The notes under the pieces are model-generated. The model was given only the letters and a program-made list of their open reading frames with translations, did no database searches and was not told where the DNA came from. A DNA stretch of 45,218 nt, taken from contig ONEY01000025.1 of assembly GCA_900316965.1 (NCBI GenBank), positions 1-45,218 of the forward strand, in the 5' to 3' direction. The stretch comes from an uncultured Bacteroidales bacterium (lineage in GTDB: Bacteria > Bacteroidota > Bacteroidia > Bacteroidales > P3). The translations under genes and the position numbers were made by a program. Of the stretch, positions 35,774 through 42,038 are shown piece by piece; the stretch's first letter is position 1, and each line of letters begins with the position of its first letter.

Positions 35774-35815
35774 GTTTCAAGATTCTAGTTTCAAGATTCA
35801 AGTTTCAAGATTCAG
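35774..35815. repeat. Heptanucleotide tandem repeat (6 units)
   Basis: Six 7-base units alternate GTTTCAA with GATTC plus two variable bases (TA, AA, AG). The array runs directly into the GTTAACG start of the larger modular repeat. Same period as the arrays at 29410 and 43823 but a different unit sequence. Confidence 0.8.
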
Positions 35816-35952
35816 GTTAACGTTGCCGCAGGCGCTTGCCGAAGGCAAGCAATTTCTGTTTTTTTCTGTTTATTTCTGTAATTTTTCTGTAATGAAAAAA
35901 AGTGCGAGCGTCCGCGAGCCAAGTTTCCGTAATGAATAAGAGCGTCAAGAAC
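35815..35952. repeat. Modular intergenic repeat element, copy A
   Basis: The order is GGTTAACGTT; then GCTTGCC-GAA-GGCAAGC, a perfect 7-bp stem with a 3-base loop; then a T-rich tract of TTTCTG units; then TAATGAAAA; then GTGCGAGCGTCCGCGAGCC; then AAGTTTCCGTAATGA and GAGCGTCAAGAAC. The same modules occur at 38000-38136 (inverted), 43881-44020 and 44020-44157. No convincing gene lies in the 495 bp between dprA and the NUDIX gene, which this element, the heptamer and the hexamer arrays largely fill. Confidence 0.8.
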
Positions 35953-36075
35953 AGTTAAGGTTAAGGTTAACGTTAAGGTTGGTTAAGGTTAGCGTTAACG
36001 TTAAAGTTGGTTAAGGTTAAGGTTAACGTTAAGGTTGGTTAAGGTTAAGGTTATCGTTAACGTTATCGTTAACTT
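35953..36075. repeat. GTTAAG/GTTAAC hexamer array
   Basis: About twenty 6-base units of the form GTTAAG, GTTAAC or GTTATC, with occasional GG insertions (GTTGGTTAAGG) that create a higher-order period. It ends 4 bases before the NUDIX promoter (36079-36086), so it occupies the -33 and upstream region of that promoter. Confidence 0.85.
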
Positions 36076-36078
36076 TCC

Positions 36079-36086
36079 TATCTTTG
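36079..36086 (+). promoter_or_regulatory. Bacteroidota -7 element for the NUDIX gene
   Basis: TATCTTTG followed by C fits TAnnTTTG, 22 bp before the ATG at 36108. Its position rules out translation from the TTG at 36084. The upstream region is the hexamer array rather than a TTTG box. Confidence 0.6.
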
Positions 36087-36107
36087 CAATTTCAACCCCC
36101 ACATGTT

Positions 36108-36710
36108 ATGCAAGTCAATTTTCAATACAACTTCATGAAACTCTGTTCGAAGCGCCCCGACGACCTCCCTGCCGACGCCGTCGTAATCGACGACAACGAC
36201 TTCGACGCCTGCTTCGACATCCTCACCCAAGGCCAGCGCAACCTCTACGTCATCTGCCACCACGACGCCATGCGACGCTTCCTGCAATGTGTCCACCGCC
36301 GCTTCATCTTCGTCAAAGCCGCCGGCGGCGTTGTCAGCAACCCCCAAGGCAAATTGCTCACCATCTTCCGCAACCAGCGCTACGACCTCCCCAAAGGCAA
36401 AGTGGAACCCGGCGAAACCCTCGCCGAAGCCGCCCTACGCGAAACCAACGAAGAGACAGGTCTCCACGACCTCCAGCTCGGCCCCCTCATCCTCAAAACC
36501 TACCACATCTACGACCTCTACGGCGGATGGCATTTCAAGCAAACGTCGTGGTACAAAATGTTTTGCCCCTCGCGCCAAGAGCTCCATCCCCAGCTCGAGG
36601 AGGGCATCACCGACTGCCTCTGGCTCGACGACAACCTGTGGCGCGCCAATTTGGAGCAAAGCTACTCCACCATGCAAAATATCACAAGCCAAATTTTTGA
36701 CCCTCAGTAG
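36108..36710 (+). CDS. NUDIX hydrolase
   Basis: A 200-residue protein. The start at 36108 is preferred because the promoter covers the upstream TTG. A complete NUDIX box, GKVEPGETLAEAALRETNEE plus TGL (97-119), gives the metal-binding site for hydrolysis of a nucleoside diphosphate linked to another group. The preceding strand, AAGGVVSNPQGKLLTIFRNQ, and the RYDLPKGK lead-in are typical. An N-terminal domain of about 60 residues precedes it and is not recognised; WHFKQTSWYKMFCP follows the box. The substrate cannot be predicted. It is upstream of pyrE, but pyrE has its own promoter. Confidence 0.85.
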   Translation: MQVNFQYNFMKLCSKRPDDLPADAVVIDDNDFDACFDILTQGQRNLYVICHHDAMRRFLQCVHRRFIFVKAAGGVVSNPQGKLLTIFRNQRYDLPKGKVEPGETLAEAALRETNEETGLHDLQLGPLILKTYHIYDLYGGWHFKQTSWYKMFCPSRQELHPQLEEGITDCLWLDDNLWRANLEQSYSTMQNITSQIFDPQ

Positions 36711-36770
36711 TTAACATTCCTATCAAAACAAAAAAATCTTTAAAATACTTCTCATATCGTAAAATCTTCG

Positions 36771-36778
36771 TATTTTTG
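36771..36778 (+). promoter_or_regulatory. Bacteroidota -7 element for pyrE
   Basis: TATTTTTG followed by C fits TAnnTTTG, 33 bp before the ATG at 36812. It overlaps the possible upstream start at 36776, so that start is rejected. Confidence 0.6.
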
Positions 36779-36811
36779 CCGTCTCAAACAGACACAACAA
36801 CTTTTTCAAAT

Positions 36812-37459
36812 ATGAACGAAACAGCCGAACAGACAGCCACTTTCCTTCTCAAAGTAAAAGCAGTAAAACTCAACAACGAGCATCCCTTCACATGGGCCTC
36901 AGGTCGCAAGTCGCCTATCTATTGTGACAATCGTGTGACGCTGTCATATCCCGAAATCAGAACCTTCATACGCCAGCGCTTTGTCGAAACCATCAACGAG
37001 TATTTTGGCGATGTCGACGTCATTGCCGGCGTGGCCACTGGCGGCATAGCTCAGGGCGCCCTCGTGGCTCAGGAGCTGGGCAAACCCTTCGTATACGTAC
37101 GCTCCGAAGAGAAAAAGCACGGCCTCACCAACCAGATTGAAGGCGAAATCCATAGCGGCCAAACCGTCGTCGTCGTCGAAGACCTCGTCTCTACTGGCAA
37201 AAGCTCGCTCATAGCCGTCAAGGCCCTTCGCGAAAAAGGTTGTATCGTCAAGGGCATGGTCGCCATCTTCACATACCTCCTCGAGGTCGCCGCTCGCAAC
37301 TTCGCCGAAGCCAACGTCGAGCTCCACACTCTTACCGACTACGACGCCCTCATCCAGGTAGCTTGCGAGCAGGATTACGTCATGGACAAAGAGCTCGAAT
37401 CGCTCAAAACCTGGCGCCAAAACCCCGAACTATGGTCCGATCAGCACATGGAAAGCTGA
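36812..37459 (+). CDS. pyrE: Orotate phosphoribosyltransferase
   Basis: A 215-residue enzyme that joins orotate and PRPP to make OMP in pyrimidine synthesis. The PRPP loop is VVVVEDLVSTGKSS (119-132). Other family landmarks are FTWASGRKSPIYCDNR (26-41), IAGVATGGIAQGALVAQELG and PFVYVRSEEKKHGLTNQIEG. The start MNETAEQ at 36812 is set by the promoter at 36771-36778 and by homology. The 45 bp between its stop and the SRPBCC gene suggest co-transcription, a pairing I recall from other Bacteroidales. Confidence 0.95.
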   Translation: MNETAEQTATFLLKVKAVKLNNEHPFTWASGRKSPIYCDNRVTLSYPEIRTFIRQRFVETINEYFGDVDVIAGVATGGIAQGALVAQELGKPFVYVRSEEKKHGLTNQIEGEIHSGQTVVVVEDLVSTGKSSLIAVKALREKGCIVKGMVAIFTYLLEVAARNFAEANVELHTLTDYDALIQVACEQDYVMDKELESLKTWRQNPELWSDQHMES

Positions 37460-37504
37460 TCCCTCCCCGTCGTAACATAATCCCCTTCCGACACTACCTA
37501 CCTT

Positions 37505-37918
37505 ATGAACGTAGAATCTAAGCAAGTCATAGCACAATGCAGCGCCGAGAGGTTGTATAACTTCGCCTGCGACTTCAGCAACTTCCAAAAGATGCTGCCC
37601 TCCCAGGTGCAAGGTTTCCAAGTCAACGGCGACACCTGCAGCTTCCAGGTGGCCGGCTTCATGCAGCTCACCCTCCAGTATGCCGAGCGCTCACCCTACC
37701 ACACCATCGCCATCGCTCCCGCCCACGGCAGCAACTCACCATTGCCTTTCCGTTTGGTGATGAGCATTGGCGAACAGGACAACACCTCGTGCAATGTCGT
37801 ACTTCGTGCCGAGATAGAGGGTGGCAACCCTATGGTCACCATGATGATCAAACCCAAGTTGCGACCCGCGTTAGACAAAATCGCCGAGCAGATACAGTAC
37901 TATTCCGCCGGCTTGTAA
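37505..37918 (+). CDS. SRPBCC/START-like small protein
   Basis: A 137-residue protein with the helix-grip layout of the SRPBCC (polyketide cyclase-like) superfamily. It has a first strand and then AERLYNFACDFSNFQKMLPSQ, several antiparallel strands (FQVNGDTCSFQVAG, RLVMSIGEQDNTSCNVVLRA), and a long C-terminal helix (RPALDKIAEQIQYY). Such folds bind hydrophobic ligands, but no ligand is evident. It lacks a signal peptide. It lies 45 bp after pyrE and is probably in the same transcript. Conserved in Bacteroidota, function unknown. Confidence 0.7.
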   Translation: MNVESKQVIAQCSAERLYNFACDFSNFQKMLPSQVQGFQVNGDTCSFQVAGFMQLTLQYAERSPYHTIAIAPAHGSNSPLPFRLVMSIGEQDNTSCNVVLRAEIEGGNPMVTMMIKPKLRPALDKIAEQIQYYSAGL

Positions 37919-37999
37919 ATCAACATCGGATAATTTTTATTAGTTAAGAGTGGGGCTGAGGGATGCGTCCTTCGGCCCTTTTTTTACGCCAAAAGGGTT

Positions 38000-38136
38000 T
38001 TCATTACGGATTTTTTTTTCATTACGGAAACTTGGCTCGCGGACGCTCGCACTTCTTTCATTACAGAAAAGAACAGAAAAAACAGAAAAAAACAGAAATT
38101 GCTTGCCTGCGGCAAGTGCCTTCGGCAACGTTAACG
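38000..38136. repeat. Modular intergenic repeat element, copy B (inverted)
   Basis: Inverted relative to copy A. It reads TTCATTACGGAAACTTGGCTC then GCGGACGCTCGCAC (quoted in pieces), TTCATTACAG, an A-rich tract of CAGAAAA units, GCTTGCCTGCGGCAAG and TGCCTTCGGCAACGTTAACG. With the following hexamer array and terminator it fills the 321-bp gap between the SRPBCC gene and topA; no gene is seen there. Just upstream (37965-37985) a short GGGAT/CCTTCGGCCC segment with a T-run may be a weak terminator. Confidence 0.8.
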
Positions 38137-38206
38137 TCAAGGTTAAGGTTAGGGTTAACGTTAAGGTTAGGGTAAAAGTTAAGGTTATCGTTAACGTTAA
38201 CGTTAA
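38129..38206. repeat. GTTAAG/GTTAAC hexamer array
   Basis: About a dozen 6-base units (GTTAAC, GTTAAG, GTTAGG, GTTATC) run from the end of the modular element into the A-run of the terminator at 38205. Confidence 0.85.
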
Positions 38207-38237
38207 AAAAAGCTCCCACTTAGGGGAGCTTTTTTTG
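38205..38237. terminator. Bidirectional intrinsic terminator
   Basis: The stem GCTCCC/GGGAGC with an ACTTAG loop has seven A before and eight T after it. It lies between convergent SRPBCC and topA genes, 3 bp from the topA stop. Confidence 0.88.
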
Positions 38238-38239
38238 TG

Positions 38240-40585
38240 TTATTTTTTCTTCTTCTTCGACTTCTTCTCCTGCATCTCTCTTATTATCGCCACAGCCGAA
38301 GCCAAATCTATTGTCAGCGGGTCGATGCCTGTCTTGGGCAGACGGTAGTTGTCGTTCTTGTATGTCAGGTAAGGACCATATTTGCCAATATTGCTTATCA
38401 CCTTCTCGCCCTCATACTCGCCAATTTCGTGCGGGTAGAGGTCCTTCAGGCGCTCCTTCTCCTCGTTCTGCTTGATCTTCGCCTTGATGATTTCCACGGC
38501 GCGCTCATAGGTGATGCTGTATGGGTCGTCGTTTTTCGACAGCGAGTAGAATTTGCCGTTGTGACGCACATAAGGTCCAAAGCGACCAATGCTCACAACC
38601 ACGTTGCTGCCCTCATAGTCGCCAATGTCGCGCGGCAGATTGAAGAGCTCCAGCGCCTCGTCCAGCGTGATGCTGTCAATGCTCTGGCCTTTCTTCATCG
38701 ACGCAAAGCGCGGCTTCTCGTCCGAGTTGGTCTCACCAATCTGAATAAGAGTGCCGTAGCGGCCAATCTTGGCGTATACGTTCTTGCCCGAGGCGGGGTC
38801 TTTGCCCAGCAGACGCTCGCCGCTGGTGCGTTTCGAGTGGCTCTGTGTCTGCAGCACATTGCGGTGGAAAGGCTGGTAAAACTGACCAATCACCTCTCTC
38901 CAAGCCTGAGTGCCGTTGGCAATGTCGTCAAAGTCCTTCTCCACCTTGGCCGTGAAGTTGTAATCCATAATATCCGTAAAGTGCTCCATAAGGAACTGGT
39001 TCACTATGGTTCCGATGTCGGTGGGGAACAACTTGCCCTTCTCGGCGCCCAGGTGCTCAATCTTCTGCTGGCGTTCAATCTCCTTGCCCGGCTCCAGGGT
39101 GAGCGTGGTGACGTTGTAATCCTGAGGCGCGCGGTCTTCCTTGATGACATATTCGCGCTTCAGTATCGTCGATATTGTCGGCGCGTAGGTCGACGGACGT
39201 CCTATGCCGAGGTCCTCGAGTTTCTTCACCAAGCTTGCCTCCGTGTAGCGAGGAGGATGCTGAGTGTAGTGCTGACTAGCCTCAGCCTTGGCCAGACGCA
39301 GGTTGTCGCCGTTCTTCACCGAGGGCAGTATGTTGGCGGGCTTCTCCGGCTCCTCGTCGTCGGTCGACTCCAGGTACACCTTCAAAAATCCGTCAAACAG
39401 CACCTGCTCGCCGCAGCAAGCAAAGCGGTGTTCGTTTTTGCCCTTCTTGCCGTCGATGTCGATGTCGATGGTGGTCTTCTCCAATTCGGCGTCGGCCATC
39501 TGCGACGCTATGGCGCGTTTCCATATCAGCTCGTACAGACGTCTCATGGCTGGCTCGGCGGCGATGTCGGTCGCCTGCAGGTCGGTGGGGCGAATTGCCT
39601 CGTGGGCCTCCTGGGCGCCTTTTATCTTGGTGTGGTAGCGGCGTGTTTTGACATATTTAGCGCCGTAGGTCGACTCAATCTGCTTCTTGGCCATATCCAG
39701 AGCCACCTCGCTCAGGTTCGTCGAGTCGGTACGCATGTAGGTGATAAATCCCGACTCATACAGTTGCTGTGCTATCTGCATGGTGCGTGCCACCGAGTAT
39801 CCCAGCTTGCGGCTGGCTTCCTGCTGCAGCGTCGATGTTGTGAACGGCGGTGCCGGGCTTCGGCGTGCCGGCTTGGTTTCCACGTTGTCCACAGCAAATC
39901 GGCTGTCGCTTATCGACTTCAGGAACTCCATAGCCTCCTGCTCGCTGTCAAAGCGGCTGTTCAGGTCGGCGACAAGCACACCTCCCTTGTCGGTCAAAAA
40001 ATGAGCTGTGACCTTGAAATAGCTCTGCTCCTGGAAGTCTTTAATCTCCTTCTCGCGCTCCACGATGAGGCGTACGGCGACGCTCTGCACACGGCCGGCG
40101 CTCAGGGCGGGCTTTATCTTTGCCCACAGTATGGGGCTTATCTCGTAACCCACCAGGCGGTCAAGCACGCGGCGTGCCTGCTGCGCGTCGACCAAACTCA
40201 TGTCTATGTCGCGTGGATTCTCTATGGCGTGGAGTATGGCGTTTTTCGTAATCTCGTTAAAGACAATACGTTTCGTCTTCTCGGGTTTCAGGTTCAGGGT
40301 TTCGCGAAGGTGCCATGCTATGGCCTCTCCCTCGCGGTCCTCATCGCTTGCCAGCCACACCATGTCGGCGTTCTTCGATGCTTTCTTCAGCTCTGCTACA
40401 AGTTTGTTTTTCTCTTCCGATATTTGGTATTCAGGTTCGTAGTTGTTTTCAACGGCTATGCTGAGCTCCTTTTTGGCCAAATCGCGAATGTGGCCGTAGC
40501 TCGACATCACGGTGAAGTCCTTTCCCAAGAACTTCTCAATGGTCTTTGCCTTGGCGGGAGACTCAACGATGACAAGATTCTTCAT
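38240..40585 (-). CDS. topA: DNA topoisomerase I
   Basis: A 781-residue type IA topoisomerase that relaxes negative supercoils through a transient 5'-phosphotyrosyl break. The Toprim domain begins MKNLVIVESPAKAKTIEKFL and includes DEDREGE (81-87). The catalytic Tyr283 lies in ESGFITYMRTDSTN. The C-terminus carries no Cys4 zinc fingers but has glycine-rich repeat modules (KIGRYGTLIQIGE, SIGRFGPYVRHNG, NIGKYGPYLTYKN) and ends in a Lys tail (KKSKKKKK). The frame is open to 40729, but homology starts at MKNL (40585) and the promoter at 40656-40663 lies downstream of 40729, so the shorter form is chosen. Confidence 0.95.
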   Translation of the reverse strand: MKNLVIVESPAKAKTIEKFLGKDFTVMSSYGHIRDLAKKELSIAVENNYEPEYQISEEKNKLVAELKKASKNADMVWLASDEDREGEAIAWHLRETLNLKPEKTKRIVFNEITKNAILHAIENPRDIDMSLVDAQQARRVLDRLVGYEISPILWAKIKPALSAGRVQSVAVRLIVEREKEIKDFQEQSYFKVTAHFLTDKGGVLVADLNSRFDSEQEAMEFLKSISDSRFAVDNVETKPARRSPAPPFTTSTLQQEASRKLGYSVARTMQIAQQLYESGFITYMRTDSTNLSEVALDMAKKQIESTYGAKYVKTRRYHTKIKGAQEAHEAIRPTDLQATDIAAEPAMRRLYELIWKRAIASQMADAELEKTTIDIDIDGKKGKNEHRFACCGEQVLFDGFLKVYLESTDDEEPEKPANILPSVKNGDNLRLAKAEASQHYTQHPPRYTEASLVKKLEDLGIGRPSTYAPTISTILKREYVIKEDRAPQDYNVTTLTLEPGKEIERQQKIEHLGAEKGKLFPTDIGTIVNQFLMEHFTDIMDYNFTAKVEKDFDDIANGTQAWREVIGQFYQPFHRNVLQTQSHSKRTSGERLLGKDPASGKNVYAKIGRYGTLIQIGETNSDEKPRFASMKKGQSIDSITLDEALELFNLPRDIGDYEGSNVVVSIGRFGPYVRHNGKFYSLSKNDDPYSITYERAVEIIKAKIKQNEEKERLKDLYPHEIGEYEGEKVISNIGKYGPYLTYKNDNYRLPKTGIDPLTIDLASAVAIIREMQEKKSKKKKK

Positions 40586-40655
40586 ATATAAATGTATTCT
40601 ATTTATTTTATATTCAACAATAATAAGTCGAATTACGCTTCGACAACGAAAATGC

Positions 40656-40684
40656 AAAAGTAATAACTTTTTTTTATAAACAAA
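40656..40684 (-). promoter_or_regulatory. Bacteroidota promoter for topA (-33 and -7)
   Basis: On the minus strand, TTTG (40684-40681) is followed after 17 bases by TACTTTTG (40663-40656) and then C. This is the fullest match in the window to the TTTG/TAnnTTTG promoter, 71 bp upstream of the topA ATG. Confidence 0.6.
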
Positions 40685-40692
40685 AAAAAATG

Positions 40693-40700
40693 TAATTTTG
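40693..40700 (+). promoter_or_regulatory. Bacteroidota -7 element for the GT4 glycosyltransferase
   Basis: TAATTTTG followed by C fits TAnnTTTG. It lies about 30 bp from the topA promoter, pointing the other way, so the two are divergent. Confidence 0.55.
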
Positions 40701-40768
40701 CATTCCCGCCAACAAGGGTGGGGGAGCACCTATCGTTCAACAACAAAGAGAGTTAAAAAAATATTGCC

Positions 40769-41935
40769 TTGCGACAACCGCGCGTTATACTATCTGTCAC
40801 CAACGACCTCGTCACCGACCAGCGTGTCCATCGCTCCTGCTCGGCTCTCAGCGAGGCGGGCTTCCGCGTCACCCTCGTCGGCCGCCGCCTGCCGGGCAGC
40901 GCGCCCCTCCAGCGGCCCTACCACACTCGCCGCCTCTCGCTCCTCTTCCGCAAGAAGGCGCTCTTCTACGCCGAATACAACCTGCGTCTCTTCCTCCACC
41001 TCCTCTTCGCTCCGGCCGACCTCTTCTATGCCAACGACACCGACACCCTTCTGGCCAACTACCTCGCCGCGCGCCTACGCCGCAAACCGCTCTTTTTCGA
41101 CGCCCACGAGATGTTCCCCGAGGTGCCAGAGCTCGTCGGTCGCGACCGCGTGCGACGTGTGTGGACAAAAATCGAGGACCTCATCTTCCCGCGCCTGGCG
41201 CGCCGCCCCGACATGGCCGCCGTCACCGTGTGCCAATCCATAGCCGACATCTACCGCCAACGCTACGGCCTCTCTATGGCCGTTGTCCGCAACGTGCCCC
41301 TGCCGTCGCCATCGACGTCCGCACCCGTCGACGACCTCCTCGCCGCCGTGCCCGCGGGCAAACGCATACTCCTCTACCAGGGCGCCGTCAACATCGGCCG
41401 CGGCATAGAGTGGATGATGGCGGCAATGCCCCACCTCGCCGAGTGCCATTTCCTCGTCGCCGGCGATGGCGACATCTTCTCTTCTCTCCAACGCCAAGCC
41501 GACGCCATGCCCAACGTCACCTTCCTCGGCCGCCTCGAGCCTCAACGCCTCAAAGCGCTCACCCTCCACGCCGACCTCGGCATCTCGCTGCTCGAAAACC
41601 GCGGCCTCAACTACTACTACTCGCTCCCCAACCGACTCGCCGACTTCGTCCAGGCGCATGTCCCCGTCCTCGCCACCGACTTCCCCGAAATACACCGTCT
41701 CGTGGCCACCTACGACATAGGCACCCTCGTGCCACCGGCACCCTACGACGCCGACACACAAACCTCGACGCCTCCCGACCCCGTCCAGCTCGCCGCCACC
41801 GTGCGCGCCACGCTCGCCCATTGGGACGCCCTCCCCACTCAGCGCCGCAGCGACCTCTTCGCCCGCGCCGCCGCCGACCTCTCTTGGAACAACGACAAAC
41901 AAACCCTTCTTTCCACAATCAACACAATAATATAA
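40769..41935 (+). CDS. GT4-family glycosyltransferase
   Basis: A 388-residue GT-B glycosyltransferase of family 4 that would transfer a sugar from a nucleotide donor in the cytoplasm. The N-terminal domain has RVILSVTNDLVTDQRVHRSC and FYANDTDTLLANYLAARL, followed by FFDAHEMFPEVPEL. The C-terminal domain has RILLYQGAVNIGRGIEWMMA, FLVAGDGD, FLGRLEPQRLKALT and an acidic DLGISLLENRGLNYYYSLPN region. No ATG fits the start. A TAA in frame at 40754 leaves only ATT at 40763 or TTG at 40769, so TTG is the best choice. The gene is much richer in G+C, with nearly all C/G third positions, than genes near 8-15 kb. Confidence 0.85.
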   Translation: MRQPRVILSVTNDLVTDQRVHRSCSALSEAGFRVTLVGRRLPGSAPLQRPYHTRRLSLLFRKKALFYAEYNLRLFLHLLFAPADLFYANDTDTLLANYLAARLRRKPLFFDAHEMFPEVPELVGRDRVRRVWTKIEDLIFPRLARRPDMAAVTVCQSIADIYRQRYGLSMAVVRNVPLPSPSTSAPVDDLLAAVPAGKRILLYQGAVNIGRGIEWMMAAMPHLAECHFLVAGDGDIFSSLQRQADAMPNVTFLGRLEPQRLKALTLHADLGISLLENRGLNYYYSLPNRLADFVQAHVPVLATDFPEIHRLVATYDIGTLVPPAPYDADTQTSTPPDPVQLAATVRATLAHWDALPTQRRSDLFARAAADLSWNNDKQTLLSTINTII

Positions 41936-41989
41936 TTCAAACGTCGTTAATCTGTCTATAATTCAAAATTAACAATATGAATCAACCCC

Positions 41990-42028
41990 GTTAAGGTTAG
42001 CGTTAACGTTAACGTTAAGGTTAAAGTC
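41990..42028. repeat. GTTAAG/GTTAAC hexamer array before lepB
   Basis: Six or so units (GTTAAG, GTTAGC, GTTAAC, GTTAAC, GTTAAG, GTTAAA) end 10 bp before the lepB ATG, so they would lie in its leader. Confidence 0.75.
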
Positions 42029-42038
42029 AAAGACAATC

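Noticed and set aside
35953..36075. Telomere-like or origin-type array
   Set aside because: The units resemble GGTTAA repeats, but they are short, internal and scattered between genes; no dnaA, DnaA boxes or replicon-end features are present.
37950..38348. Open frame giving a VNVKVKVRVNVKV-like peptide
   Set aside because: It is a translation of GTTAAG/GTTAAC hexamers and crosses the terminator into topA antisense; not a gene.
40586..40729. N-terminal extension of topA
   Set aside because: It has no homology, and the topA promoter lies inside it, so it would not be transcribed in full.
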